Both the position numbers and the translations under genes were made by a program. Below the pieces are notes generated by a model that ran no database searches, was not told the origin of the DNA, and was given only the letters and a program-made list of their open reading frames with translations. This document shows positions 1-8,565 of a stretch of 51,523 nucleotides of DNA, piece after piece. The stretch covers positions 1 to 51,523 of the forward strand of contig QXWW01000030.1 in NCBI GenBank assembly GCA_009911185.1, given 5' to 3'. Position 1 is the first letter of the stretch. Every line of letters starts with the position of its first letter. Source of the DNA: Lachnospiraceae bacterium (lineage in GTDB: Bacteria > Bacillota > Clostridia > Lachnospirales > Lachnospiraceae).

Positions 1-318
1 CGGAGCTATGCAAAGGGATGGATAAACTATTACCGATATGCAGATATGAAAAGCCTGATGGAACAGACGGACGAATGGCTACGCCATATAATCCGGGCAG
101 TGTACTGGAAACAGTGGAAGAAGGTACGCACGAGATATAAAATGCTGCGGGCGCTGCACCTACCAGAATGGAAAGTACATGAAATGGCAAACTGCCGGAA
201 AGGGGTGTGGAGGGCGGCAGCTATGCTGAACTCAGCACTTACTAAGAAAATAATCGTGGACAGACTCGGATATCCCGATATGACTGCCCACTATCTAAAA
301 GTACGTGTAAACTATTGA
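1..318 (+). CDS. Group II intron reverse transcriptase/maturase, C-terminal fragment (5' end outside window)
   Basis: The frame is open from base 1 (starting R-S-Y-A-K-G-W-I-N-Y-Y), so the gene begins before the window; the first internal ATG at 46 is not the real start. The visible 105 residues match the maturase-specific (GIIM/domain X) region of group II intron proteins: GWINYYR, then W-KQWKKVRTRY, then a RKGVWRAA block and a C-terminal LGYPDMTAHYLKVRVNY. In this family the domain binds the intron RNA and promotes splicing and retrohoming. No HNH endonuclease motif follows the maturase domain. The stop codon runs straight into intron RNA domains V and VI, as expected for an ORF in domain IV. 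Whether the RT part upstream is intact cannot be seen. Confidence 0.9.
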   Translation, partial: RSYAKGWINYYRYADMKSLMEQTDEWLRHIIRAVYWKQWKKVRTRYKMLRALHLPEWKVHEMANCRKGVWRAAAMLNSALTKKIIVDRLGYPDMTAHYLKVRVNY

Positions 319-384
319 ACCGCCTTGGTAGCGAACGGTATGCCAGGTGGTGTGGAAGGGGGACTAATCATCCCCCTATCCAAT
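315..384 (+). ncRNA. Group II intron 3' end, RNA domains V and VI
   Basis: Directly after the maturase stop, ACCGCC and TTGG pair with CCAGG and TGGT around an internal ACGG segment, the form of the domain V hairpin that follows clostridial maturase genes. Next comes GGGGGACTAATCATCCCCC, a domain VI hairpin with a candidate bulged branch-point A. The intron 3' boundary should lie shortly after the C-run, about 381-384 (inferred; the exact base is not certain). Upstream RNA domains I-III lie outside the window. Confidence 0.75.
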
Positions 385-453
385 TTGGTTAACACACTAA
401 TCTGTTTGAAGCGCCGGATGATTGTGACAGTGATATAAATATCAGCAGGATGA

Positions 454-482
454 TTGCAAAAAGGCAAATGAAATGTTACAAT
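454..482 (+). promoter_or_regulatory. Sigma-A type promoter for the coiled-coil gene
   Basis: TTGCAA (454-459) and TACAAT (477-482) are separated by exactly 17 bases, 44 bases ahead of the ATG at 527. The promoter lies just downstream of the group II intron end, so the gene need not depend on intron transcription. Confidence 0.6.
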
Positions 483-526
483 AGAATCCATGAAGGCAGA
501 AAAGCAAAAGGGACAGGAGGCACAAG

Positions 527-1402
527 ATGGGCAGTGTGTTGGACAGAGTGCAAAGGATGGCTGGCCGGGCGCAGGAATCGGAGGCAGAGACAGAAAGGAT
601 ACAGAATAAGGTGCAGAAAGAAGATTTTTTATTAAAGCAGATTGATGAATTTAAAGAGAAGGCAAAACAGCTTCATAGTATGCTGGCTACAAAAGAGAAC
701 AAGGTTCAGGAGCTGCAGGGGATACTGGTTGAACGGGAAGAGAAAGCAAAGCAGTTGAAGAGTATTGTGGAACAGCGTCAGCAGGAAGCAGACGAGGTTG
801 TACAGGGCGTACAGAGCCAAATTAATGGCTTAACACTCAGAATAGATGAACAGATCAAGACAATGGACGATGCAATCAGCAGTGAAATTGAATCACTGGA
901 CGAGCGGATTTCGGAGCAGATCTCAGAGCTGAACAGTAATTCCCGTCAGGAAATGGCAGAGATTGATAAGAGGATCGGGCAATTCTCTCAGGAATCAGCT
1001 AGGAAGCTGGATGCGTACACCGATTCTATGTCGTCAGAGTTAAAAACATTTTCTGCACAATTGAAGGATATAGAGAAAAAGGCAGATAAAATAATAGAAT
1101 TTTATGATAACCGGGACAGCAATGAGCTTGACGTTGTAAAGGAGGAGCTGTCAGAGGCAATTCACAATGAATTGGAAGCTGCAAAAGAGGAGCTGTCAGA
1201 GAAAGTACACAGCGAGAATGTTAAGTGTTATCGGAATATACAGACGCTGGTAGAAGAACTGGAGCAGAAGTTAGACAGTTCAGACCAGGAAGGGCGGAGT
1301 ATGCGGATTGTCAAAGGTTATTTTGGAGGCCTGATCCTTCTTTCTCTGGTAAATATTGCTGCGGTAGTGGTGGTAATTGCCCATATGTTCGGCTTCTTCT
1401 AA
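527..1402 (+). CDS. Coiled-coil protein with C-terminal membrane anchor
   Basis: No family is recognised. The 291 residues are almost entirely charged heptad-like helix from about residue 10 to 255 (rich in E, K, Q, S), including an imperfect repeat around 200-230 (V/A-KEELSEA/K-x-H). Residues 264-288 form one hydrophobic span (GLILLSLVNIAAVVVVIAHMF), so the protein is probably a tail-anchored membrane protein with a long cytoplasmic coiled coil. AGGAGG sits 9 bases before the ATG, supporting this start over shorter ones. It has its own promoter and is followed at once by the flavin reductase gene. A structural or tethering role is possible but only inferred. Confidence 0.75.
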   Translation: MGSVLDRVQRMAGRAQESEAETERIQNKVQKEDFLLKQIDEFKEKAKQLHSMLATKENKVQELQGILVEREEKAKQLKSIVEQRQQEADEVVQGVQSQINGLTLRIDEQIKTMDDAISSEIESLDERISEQISELNSNSRQEMAEIDKRIGQFSQESARKLDAYTDSMSSELKTFSAQLKDIEKKADKIIEFYDNRDSNELDVVKEELSEAIHNELEAAKEELSEKVHSENVKCYRNIQTLVEELEQKLDSSDQEGRSMRIVKGYFGGLILLSLVNIAAVVVVIAHMFGFF

Positions 1403-1426
1403 AAGGTTTTGCCGGGAAATTGTCTT

Positions 1427-2074
1427 ATGAGAAAAAATCAGAAAAAAAGAAAGCAAACAAGCATCAGATACCAGGATGAAAAGAAGATGCGCAGCGGAAA
1501 CACGGATACATGCCGTAAACAGGAATGGAAGCCGGGAAATATGCTTTATCCCCTTCCGGCAGTTATGGTAACAGTTGCTGATAAGACAGGGAAAGATAAT
1601 ATTATTACAGTTGCATGGACAGGTACGGTCTGTACCAATCCGCCAATGCTGTATATTTCTGTGCGGCCGGAAAGATATTCTTACCATATGCTCAGGGAAA
1701 CAGGAGCGTTTGTGATAAATCTGACTACCAGAGAATTAACATTTGCCACAGATTATTGCGGCGTGCGATCTGGCAGGGAAGTAGACAAGTTCAGGGCGCT
1801 GAAGCTGACCAGACAGAAAGCTTCGAAAGTTGCAGTTCCGTTGATTGGGGAGAGTCCGGTGAATATTGAGTGCAAGATAAGCCAGTGTATAGAGCTGGGA
1901 TCTCATCATATGTTTCTGGCGGAGGTAGAAGCTGTTCATGTTTCGGAGTTTTATATGGATGAAAAAGGAAAGTTTCATCTGGAAGAAGCGGAGCCAGTGG
2001 TGTATTCCCATGGAGCATATTTTGGGCTGAATCATATATTAGGAACTTTTGGTTACAGTATCAGAAAGAAATAG
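1427..2074 (+). CDS. Flavin reductase family protein (flavoredoxin-like)
   Basis: The core WKPGNMLYPLPAVMVTV, then TVAWTGTVCTNPPMLYISVRPERYSY and AFVINLTT, is typical of the FMN-binding split-barrel flavin reductase/flavoredoxin family, which carries FMN and moves electrons from NAD(P)H or other donors. Residues after the core (DYCGVRSGREVDKF, then CKISQCIELGSHHMFLAEVEAVHV) follow the family order. The start is uncertain: TTG 1409, ATG 1427 and ATG 1487 are all in frame, none with a strong ribosome site, and family members usually begin near WKPGN, so the basic N-terminal stretch may be untranslated. The gene follows the coiled-coil gene by a few bases. Substrate cannot be told from sequence. 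Confidence 0.85.
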   Translation: MRKNQKKRKQTSIRYQDEKKMRSGNTDTCRKQEWKPGNMLYPLPAVMVTVADKTGKDNIITVAWTGTVCTNPPMLYISVRPERYSYHMLRETGAFVINLTTRELTFATDYCGVRSGREVDKFRALKLTRQKASKVAVPLIGESPVNIECKISQCIELGSHHMFLAEVEAVHVSEFYMDEKGKFHLEEAEPVVYSHGAYFGLNHILGTFGYSIRKK

Positions 2075-2151
2075 AAAAGTTCTATAGAATACATGATAAG
2101 ATGAGGCTGTAACATATAATAGAATTAGGAAGAAGGGAGAGTGTTAAAACG

Positions 2152-2574
2152 TTGGAACAGGTATCATTATTTGGGAATGTAAGATTTTGCGCTATATGCC
2201 GTAAGACTTTGCCGGAAAACTACGAAGATGAATTATGTCCATTTTGTAAGGAGAACCAGTTATTCAGCGAAGTTAAGGAATATATCCGTTCCAATGATGT
2301 AACGGAGTATCAGGTGTCAGAGCATTTTAATATTTCTAAGCATTTGGTAAGGAAATGGATTGCAGAGGGAAGAATTGAATATAAGGAACAGGAAGAAAAG
2401 ATTGCGAATCTGCATTGTTCTATGTGTGGGGAATCTATCACCTTTGGGACCCTTTGCCAGAAATGTTATCGTGAAAAATATCATACGCAGACTGTATATG
2501 CAACTTTGCAGGAAGCTGGTGATAAGAGTAAGATGCGATTTTTGGAAAAAGAAGATAAAAACAGGAAGGAATAA
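2152..2574 (+). CDS. Zinc-ribbon and helix-turn-helix protein (YvyF/TIGR03826-like)
   Basis: 140 residues with a TTG start; AAGGGAG lies 12 bases upstream and no nearer ATG fits. It begins with a C-x2-C (CAIC) and C-x2-C (CPFC) pair, then a MerR-like helix-turn-helix at about residues 45-75 (TEYQVSEHFNISKHLVRKWI), then a second pair, CSMC and CQKC, at about 89-106. This order resembles the flagellar-operon protein family TIGR03826 (YvyF), but no flagellar genes are in view, so the role is open. It may bind DNA or act as a small regulator. A strong intrinsic terminator follows 27 bases after the stop. Confidence 0.7.
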   Translation: MEQVSLFGNVRFCAICRKTLPENYEDELCPFCKENQLFSEVKEYIRSNDVTEYQVSEHFNISKHLVRKWIAEGRIEYKEQEEKIANLHCSMCGESITFGTLCQKCYREKYHTQTVYATLQEAGDKSKMRFLEKEDKNRKE

Positions 2575-2600
2575 AATTCCAGATCAAGACGTCGGCAAGG

Positions 2601-2632
2601 AATCCTGCAAAGCAGGATTCTTTTTCTTTTTA
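2601..2632 (+). terminator. Rho-independent terminator
   Basis: AATCCTGC, loop AAA, GCAGGATT forms an 8-bp stem followed by CTTTTTCTTTTT. It ends the unit of the zinc-ribbon/HTH gene and separates it from maf. Confidence 0.9.
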
Positions 2633-2686
2633 ATACATGTTTCAGGAATAGATTCTTTGTGCTGAAGAGCACGGAATGGAGGAATT

Positions 2687-3274
2687 ATGAAATACAAATT
2701 GATATTGGCTTCAGCATCGCCGCGAAGAAAAGAACTGTTAGCACAGGTAGGGGTGGAATGTGAGATTCTGCCGGCACAGGGAGAGGAAATAACCGCCAGC
2801 ACGGAGCCAGGTCAGGTGGTACTCGAACTATCCAGAAAGAAAGCAGAAGAAACGGCGGAACGGGCGCAGGGCAGCCGTGTGGTTATTCTTGGGGCAGATA
2901 CAGTGGTAGCTTTCGAAAATCAGATTCTTGGAAAACCCAGGGATGAGAAAGATGCCAAACGTATGTTAGAACTGCTTTCCGGCAATACACACAGTGTTTT
3001 TACCGGAGTTACGTTGGTGATTGTCAATGAAGGCAGAAGAGAAGTGCGTTCCTTTTTTGAAGAGACGAAGGTAACCATGTATCCCATCAAAGAACAGCAG
3101 ATCCTGTCTTACATTCGTACAGGGGAGCCCATGGATAAGGCGGGTGCCTATGCCATTCAGGGCAAATGCGCCGTTTATGTCAAAGGGATTCAGGGAGATT
3201 ATAACAATGTAGTAGGACTTCCTCTGGCAAGAATTTTTCAGGAGTTGGAGCAATCAGGCATTGAAATTTTATAA
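2687..3274 (+). CDS. maf: Maf family nucleotide pyrophosphatase
   Basis: 195 residues, normal for Maf. The N-terminal LASASPRRKELL is the signature Maf motif that binds the nucleotide triphosphate, and GADTVVAFENQILGKPRD carries the conserved acidic and lysine residues. The C-terminal part has DKAGAYAIQGKCAVYVKGIQGDYNNVVGLPL, also typical. Family members hydrolyse non-canonical or methylated dTTP/UTP/CTP-type nucleotides to monophosphates and have been linked to septum inhibition in Bacillus. GGAGG lies 5 bases before the ATG. It heads a four-gene same-strand cluster with short gaps. Cytoplasmic. Confidence 0.95.
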   Translation: MKYKLILASASPRRKELLAQVGVECEILPAQGEEITASTEPGQVVLELSRKKAEETAERAQGSRVVILGADTVVAFENQILGKPRDEKDAKRMLELLSGNTHSVFTGVTLVIVNEGRREVRSFFEETKVTMYPIKEQQILSYIRTGEPMDKAGAYAIQGKCAVYVKGIQGDYNNVVGLPLARIFQELEQSGIEIL

Positions 3275-3313
3275 AATTCATACTATCATAGAAGCGTTAG
3301 GAGGAATGGATTT

Positions 3314-3577
3314 ATGAATAGCTATGACGAACTTTGTCTGGAATACTTTTTAGAACATCAGTCGCAGCTTCTTGACGAAAAGGTTGCTGAAAATATGGAA
3401 GAAGCGGAAATATTCCTGGAGGACTGTATGGCGGTGGTGTGTAAGAATATTCAGCAGGTGCGCGCTTATTTTGAAGAGGAGGGAGCGGACATCAGCCAGA
3501 TGAGCAATGAGGAGCTGGAAGAGGCGTCTGAAGTATTTGCGCTGCCGGACGGCAGATTTTTGGTAGTAGAAGCATAA
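3314..3577 (+). CDS. Small acidic protein of unknown function
   Basis: 87 residues, strongly acidic (many E and D), with two predicted amphipathic helices (residues 1-55) and a C-terminal LPDGRFLVVEA. No family recognised. AGGAGG is 8 bases before the ATG. It lies 39 bases after maf and 19 bases before the FAD enzyme start, so it is very probably co-transcribed. It contains CMAVVC but no clear metal site. Confidence 0.7.
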   Translation: MNSYDELCLEYFLEHQSQLLDEKVAENMEEAEIFLEDCMAVVCKNIQQVRAYFEEEGADISQMSNEELEEASEVFALPDGRFLVVEA

Positions 3578-3596
3578 AACAGAAATGGAGACGGAT

Positions 3597-4991
3597 ATGA
3601 AACAATATGATGTAATTATTGTAGGGGCGGGGCCTTCTGGCATTTTCTGCGCCTATGAGCTGGTACGGCGGCGGCCCGAGCTTGCGGTACTGATGCTCGA
3701 GAAGGGTAGAAGAATAGAAGAGCGTCAGTGCCCGAAACGCAAAACAAAGGTTTGTGTGGGCTGTAAGCCTTGTTCGATCACCACCGGTTTTGCGGGAGCG
3801 GGGGCTTTTTCCGATGGAAAGTTGTCCTTGTCTCCGGATGTGGGCGGCAATTTACCGGAAATTCTTGGGTATGAAAAAGCAATGGAACTGATTCAAGAGT
3901 CCGATGAGATTTATCTGAAATTCGGCGCGGACAGCAGCGTTTACGGCGTCGGGAAGGAAAAAGAAATTCGCGAAATCCGCAGAAAGGCTATTAACGCTAA
4001 TTTAAAATTGGTAGAGTGTCCGATCCGGCATTTGGGCACAGAGGAAGGATATAAGATCTACAGCCGTCTTCAGGAACATCTTTTGACGCAGGGCGTGGAA
4101 ATGAAATTCGGCGTTATGGTGGAAGATATGCTGGTGGAAGATCACAGAGCGATGGGGGTAGTGACAAAAGCGGGAGAACAGTTTTTTGCGCGGGAAATTG
4201 TCTTTGCGATCGGCAGAGAAGGCGCGGATTGGTTCAGCCATATATGCAGGGAACATGGAATTGAGACAAAGGTGGGGACTGTGGATATCGGCGTACGGGT
4301 GGAAGTGCGGGACGAGGTTATGGATTTTCTGAATCAGAACTTGTACGAGGCAAAGCTGGTATATCATACGCCCACTTTTGATGATAAAGTGCGGACCTTC
4401 TGTACCAATCCCTCCGGAGAGGTCGCCACGGAATATTATGAAAATGGTCTTGCCGTAGTGAATGGCCATGCATATAAATCCAGTGACTTGAAAACCAGCA
4501 ACACTAATTTTGCGCTCCTGGTTTCTAAGAATTTCACCAAACCTTTTAAAACCCCGATAGAGTACGGCAAACAAATCGCCCAGTTATCCAACATGCTGTG
4601 TGACGGGCGGATTCTCGTACAGACATTTGGCGATTTTCGCAGAGGCAGAAGGACTACGGAAGAGCGGCTGTGCAGGAATAATCTGATTCCTACCTTAAAG
4701 GATGCCGTGCCGGGGGATTTATCTTTGGTATTTCCCCATCGTATCATGGTGGATATTGAAGAAATGATTTTCGCACTGGATAAGGTAACGCCGGGAATAG
4801 CCAGCGACGAGACGCTGCTGTATGGCGTGGAAGTGAAATTTTATTCTAATAAGGTAGTGGTAAACAAAGAATTTGAAACGAATATAAAAGGACTGCGCGC
4901 AATTGGTGATGGCGCTTCCGTTACCCGCGGTCTGCAGCAGGCGTCTGCGAATGGGCTTAGTGTGGCGCGCAGTCTGCTCAGGGTACTGTAG
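3597..4991 (+). CDS. NAD(P)/FAD-dependent oxidoreductase
   Basis: 464 residues from the ATG at 3597, which has GGAG 8 bases upstream; an ATG at 3585 has none. The N-terminus has a Rossmann FAD motif (YDVIIVGAGPSGIFCAYEL, residues 3-21) followed by an acidic LEKGRR. A Cys-rich block C-P-K-R-K-T-K-V-C-V-G-C-K-P-C (about 44-59) leads into GFAGAGAFSDGKLSLSPDVGG. The C-terminal GDGASVTRGLQQASANGL closes the FAD site. This is the widespread uncharacterised FAD-dependent protein family of Clostridia and other bacteria; substrate unknown. The Cys cluster might hold a metal or take part in redox chemistry (inference). Confidence 0.85.
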   Translation: MKQYDVIIVGAGPSGIFCAYELVRRRPELAVLMLEKGRRIEERQCPKRKTKVCVGCKPCSITTGFAGAGAFSDGKLSLSPDVGGNLPEILGYEKAMELIQESDEIYLKFGADSSVYGVGKEKEIREIRRKAINANLKLVECPIRHLGTEEGYKIYSRLQEHLLTQGVEMKFGVMVEDMLVEDHRAMGVVTKAGEQFFAREIVFAIGREGADWFSHICREHGIETKVGTVDIGVRVEVRDEVMDFLNQNLYEAKLVYHTPTFDDKVRTFCTNPSGEVATEYYENGLAVVNGHAYKSSDLKTSNTNFALLVSKNFTKPFKTPIEYGKQIAQLSNMLCDGRILVQTFGDFRRGRRTTEERLCRNNLIPTLKDAVPGDLSLVFPHRIMVDIEEMIFALDKVTPGIASDETLLYGVEVKFYSNKVVVNKEFETNIKGLRAIGDGASVTRGLQQASANGLSVARSLLRVL

Positions 4992-5049
4992 GCAGTCACG
5001 CATAAAGTCTGCATATTTTGCAGCAAAGATGAAACGAGCGAGGTTACAA

Positions 5050-6039
5050 ATGAAAACAGGTGTGAAAAGTAAAATTGTAGGGGTTTGTATACTTGTTCTG
5101 CTCAGTCTGGGCGGATGCAAGATGGGGGACGCAAAGTTTATCGTAAGTTCCGATTCTCTGAATAATGAGGTATTTAAGATTAAAGAAGAAATCTGTACCT
5201 TACCCCAGGCGCGGGTGATACTCACAAATTATCAGAATATGTATGCTACAGTGTATGGTATAGATCTTTGGGAGCAGAAATCACAAAGCAATGACTTAGA
5301 GGAGTATGTGAAAGATTTGACAATTTCCAGGCTTGCACAGATTGTGGCGATGGATTATCTGGCTCAGGAACGGGAAATTTCTCTGACCGACGACGAGAAG
5401 GAAAAGATCAAAAAGGCGGCGGAGGATTATTATGATTCTCTGAATGATACGGAAAAAGAATATATGCAGGTAAAGCAGGCGGATATCGAGAAGCTCTATA
5501 CCCGCTATGGGCTTGCCAACAAACTCTATACGTTTCTGACACAGGGGGTAAATGACGAAGTCAGCGACGAGGAGGCCAGGGTTATGGAGGCGCAGCAGAT
5601 TTTTGTGTCAGATAAAAATAAGGCGGAAGAAGTGCAGCAGCAGCTAAGTGAGGGCGGCGATTTTCTCACAGTAGCCAACCTGTATAATGAGGCGGCGGAG
5701 ACAGAGGTGTCATTTGGGAAAAATGACGTCGTGGCGGAAGTGGCTGAGGCGGCGTTTGCCCTGGAGAATGACCAGGTAAGCGAAAAGATAAAGACGGAGG
5801 ATGGTTTTTATTTTATCAAATGTACGAATCATTATCATCAGGAGAAAACGGATGCCAACAAATCTGTGATACTGGAGAACCGCAGAAAAGAAGCTTTTGA
5901 CGATGTGTATCAGGAGTTTCTTACAAGCCTGCCCTCTGAATTTAACGAAAAAGTCTGGAGGAAAGTAAGGGTGGAGATCAATGAGGAGGTCAAGACTGAT
6001 AATTTTTTTCAGATATACGAAAAATACTGTAATTGGTGA
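5050..6039 (+). CDS. PrsA-like lipoprotein, parvulin-type peptidylprolyl isomerase
   Basis: 329 residues from the ATG at 5050 (CGAGG 7 bases upstream). An ATG at 5029 is weaker, and farther upstream the frame runs inside the FAD gene. Signal peptide with lipobox L-G-G-C, lipidated Cys at residue 23. Residues 40-170 are a helical SurA_N/PrsA-like chaperone region; about 177-262 match a PpiC domain (EAQQIFV, GGDFLTVANLYN, FGKNDVV, AAFALENDQVSEKIKTEDGF). Known members sit on the outer face of the membrane and help exported proteins fold. Some canonical catalytic residues are not obvious, so chaperone activity is surer than isomerase activity. The C-terminus beyond 290 lacks similarity to known PrsA tails. 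Confidence 0.85.
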   Translation: MKTGVKSKIVGVCILVLLSLGGCKMGDAKFIVSSDSLNNEVFKIKEEICTLPQARVILTNYQNMYATVYGIDLWEQKSQSNDLEEYVKDLTISRLAQIVAMDYLAQEREISLTDDEKEKIKKAAEDYYDSLNDTEKEYMQVKQADIEKLYTRYGLANKLYTFLTQGVNDEVSDEEARVMEAQQIFVSDKNKAEEVQQQLSEGGDFLTVANLYNEAAETEVSFGKNDVVAEVAEAAFALENDQVSEKIKTEDGFYFIKCTNHYHQEKTDANKSVILENRRKEAFDDVYQEFLTSLPSEFNEKVWRKVRVEINEEVKTDNFFQIYEKYCNW

Positions 6040-6263
6040 AAAGGAGAAGAGGAGCGATAAAAATTTTGTGGGAGGCGATGACCATATTGGCAGATGGTAT
6101 GACAGATATCCCAAAAACAAAAAGGCTGGCGCAGAGCAGGATAGACGGTATGTAAACGGGTATGTAAAAAGAGGAGTTTGTGCCGCAAAAACGCCGGCAG
6201 GATATGGCGTAGAGCATTATGAAGAAACTACCGGGACATATGCAAATATAGCGCAACAAATAG

Positions 6264-6297
6264 CCGGCGCGTATCTGTTTTTATAGATACGCGCCGG
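6264..6297. terminator. Shared hairpin between convergent genes
   Basis: A perfect 13-bp stem, CCGGCGCGTATCT (6264-6276) with AGATACGCGCCGG (6285-6297), loop of 8, lies between the lipoprotein gene (plus) and htpG (minus). No long U-run follows on either strand, so it may act as a transcript-end or stabilising hairpin as much as a classical terminator. Confidence 0.65.
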
Positions 6298-6321
6298 TCT
6301 TATGTCGCGAGACAGAAAAAT

Positions 6322-8409
6322 TTATTTTGCCAGCAGAAGCATAATTTGATTGCTTCTGGCAACGAATTTGCTCATAGCGTCCGGAGAGAGCGGGTGGTTG
6401 CTTAAAAGCGCCAGATCATAGAGCTGTTCGCAAAACATAGGAACATGCTCAGAATCTTTGTTTTCCAGAATATAGGTGACAAGCTGATTGTTGGCGTTCA
6501 GGATTAAAGTCTGGTCACCGCCAAACATGGAGGAATCCATACCTGCCATGCCGTACATTTTCATCATATCCTGCATCCGCCGGCCTTCCTCAGAGAGCGT
6601 AATTACGGAAGAAATCTCTGCGTTTTTCAGTTTTTCTACCGAAACTTTGAGGTTTTCATTATTGAGGGCCTTACGGAAGGTTTCTGTCAGGGCGTCGGCA
6701 GCCTCCTTCAATTCGTCGGCAGATGTTTCCTCTTTCATGGATTCCGTGAGATCGGCGTCAATGCGGACAAATCGGATTTTCTCATTTCTGCGCTCCAACT
6801 GAGTGATAAAAGAGGTATCAATATTATGGTCGAGAATCACGGCGTCCATGCCCTGTTCTTTAAACATATTGATATACTGTCCCTGCTGCTGCCTGTCCGT
6901 TACATAATAGACAGGTTTGCGGCTGTCCTTTTCATCTTCAGCAGATTCAGAAGCGTCTGCGCTATCAGAAGTATTTTCTGCGTTTTCTGCTTGTTCGGAA
7001 GCGTTGTCGTCAGTTTCTGCTGTTTCATCTTCCACTTTCAGGCATTCCGGCAGGGTCAGATATTTGTCGTCCAGGTTCTTGAACAGAATGTAGTCGTTTA
7101 TTTTATCACAGAATTTTTCATCCTTCAGGCAGCCGAATTTGATAAAGGGGCTGATGTCGTCCCAGTATTTTTCGTAGGTTTCCTTGTCTGTTTTGCACAT
7201 GCCGCTTAATTTGTCAGCAACCTTTTTGGTGATGTAATCAGAAATTTTCTTTACAAAACCGTCGTTCTGCAGGGCGCTTCTGGAAACATTCAGCGGAAGA
7301 TCCGGACAGTCGATAACGCCCTTTAACAGCATCAGAAATTCCGGAATAACTTCCTTGATATTGTCGGCAATAAATACCTGGTTGTTGTACAGTTTGATCG
7401 TTCCCTCGATGGAATCGTATTCGGTATTGATTTTGGGGAAGTACAGGATTCCTTTGAGGTTGAACGGATAGTCCATATTCAGATGAATCCAAAACAGCGG
7501 CTCTTTGTAATCCTGGAATACTTTGCGGTAGAAGGTTTTGTATTCCTCATCCGTACAGTCATTGGGATGCTTGGTCCACAAAGGATGAGTATCATTAAGG
7601 GCAACGGGACGCTTTACAATCTTCGCTTTCTCCGTGCGGGGGGAAACTTCCACCTGTTCTTTGGTGCCGTCCTCATTTTCTTTTTCTTCGAATTTTGCTT
7701 CTTCTACGATGGTTTCGATAACTTTGTCTTTTTCGGTTACTTCGTCGGCAGGAATTGTCTCATATTCTTCTTCTGCGTGTTCTTTTGCCAAATAGATAGC
7801 GGTAGGCATAAAGGAGCAGTATTTTTCAATCACTTCTTTTGCCCGGTATTCATTGGCAAATTCCAGACAGTCCTCGTTGAGGAATAAAGTGATTTCCGTA
7901 CCAACAGTGGTTTTAGAGCCGTCTTTCATGTCAAATTCGGTTCCGCCGTCGCATTCCCAGTGGACAGGAACGGCGTCTTTTTGATAGGACAGGGAGTCGA
8001 TGTGCACCTCGTCAGCCACCATAAACGCAGAGTAGAAGCCCAGGCCGAAATGTCCGATAATCTGTTCCTCACTTGCTTTGTCCTTGTATTTTTCCAGGAA
8101 GTCAGTGGCGCCGGAAAAGGCAATCTGATTAATATATTCTTCTACTTCGTCAGCAGTCATGCCCAATCCGTTGTCAATAAATTTTAATGTTTTTTCCTCT
8201 GGGTTTACCAGAATCTGAATCTTTGGTTCGTAGTCTGCGGCAAGTTCATATTCTCCGATCAGATCCAGTTTTTTCAATTTGGTGATAGCGTCGCAGCCGT
8301 TGGAAATTAATTCACGATAGAAAATATCGTGGTCCGAATACAGCCATTTTTTTATAATGGGAAAAATATTATCGCTGTTGATGGAAAGATTTCCGTGTTT
8401 GTTGCTCAT
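6322..8409 (-). CDS. htpG: Chaperone HtpG (Hsp90)
   Basis: 695 residues. The N-terminal GHKL ATPase shows ELISNGCDA (33-41; the usual form is NASDA), DNGLGM (79-84) and GHFGLGFYSAFMVA (119-132). The middle domain has HPLWTK, YKEPLFWIHLNMDYPFNLKGILYFP and the DLPLNVSRSALQ signature with the ATP-contacting Arg. The C-terminal dimerisation region ends near LLLAK. Members refold client proteins using ATP in the cytoplasm. It is longer than the usual bacterial protein of about 620-640 because of an acidic segment at about 459-497 (mostly E, D, A, S) and a charged linker at 211-262. AAAGGAGTG precedes the ATG. A CIRCE operator upstream suggests HrcA control. Confidence 0.96.
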   Translation of the reverse strand: MSNKHGNLSINSDNIFPIIKKWLYSDHDIFYRELISNGCDAITKLKKLDLIGEYELAADYEPKIQILVNPEEKTLKFIDNGLGMTADEVEEYINQIAFSGATDFLEKYKDKASEEQIIGHFGLGFYSAFMVADEVHIDSLSYQKDAVPVHWECDGGTEFDMKDGSKTTVGTEITLFLNEDCLEFANEYRAKEVIEKYCSFMPTAIYLAKEHAEEEYETIPADEVTEKDKVIETIVEEAKFEEKENEDGTKEQVEVSPRTEKAKIVKRPVALNDTHPLWTKHPNDCTDEEYKTFYRKVFQDYKEPLFWIHLNMDYPFNLKGILYFPKINTEYDSIEGTIKLYNNQVFIADNIKEVIPEFLMLLKGVIDCPDLPLNVSRSALQNDGFVKKISDYITKKVADKLSGMCKTDKETYEKYWDDISPFIKFGCLKDEKFCDKINDYILFKNLDDKYLTLPECLKVEDETAETDDNASEQAENAENTSDSADASESAEDEKDSRKPVYYVTDRQQQGQYINMFKEQGMDAVILDHNIDTSFITQLERRNEKIRFVRIDADLTESMKEETSADELKEAADALTETFRKALNNENLKVSVEKLKNAEISSVITLSEEGRRMQDMMKMYGMAGMDSSMFGGDQTLILNANNQLVTYILENKDSEHVPMFCEQLYDLALLSNHPLSPDAMSKFVARSNQIMLLLAK

Positions 8410-8470
8410 AAAAGTACACTCCTTTGTTTTCTGCTATTACAACTTGTGATGGTTGCTTAATCTAAGAAAG

Positions 8471-8499
8471 ATTGTAATACCCAGTTTCCCAAAAGTCAA
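8471..8499 (-). promoter_or_regulatory. Proximal sigma-A promoter of htpG
   Basis: On the minus strand TTGACT (8499-8494), 17 bases, TACAAT (8476-8471). It lies between the CIRCE element and the htpG ATG, with CIRCE about 7 bases upstream of its -35 box. Confidence 0.7.
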
Positions 8500-8506
8500 T
8501 AGATAA

Positions 8507-8533
8507 TTAGCACTCTTTAATCAGGAGTGCTAA
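8507..8533. promoter_or_regulatory. CIRCE operator (HrcA binding site)
   Basis: TTAGCACTC, 9 bases, GAGTGCTAA: a perfect match to the CIRCE inverted repeat. HrcA bound to CIRCE represses heat-shock genes in Gram-positive bacteria. It lies in the divergent htpG/FapA-like intergenic region, downstream of a distal htpG promoter and upstream of the proximal one. Confidence 0.95.
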
Positions 8534-8565
8534 CAAAAAGCTGGAAATCCAGGAAAATCAAGGGT

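Noticed and set aside
5981-6286. Open frame after the lipoprotein gene
   Set aside because: It overlaps the end of the lipoprotein, has no ribosome site and runs through the hairpin between convergent genes.
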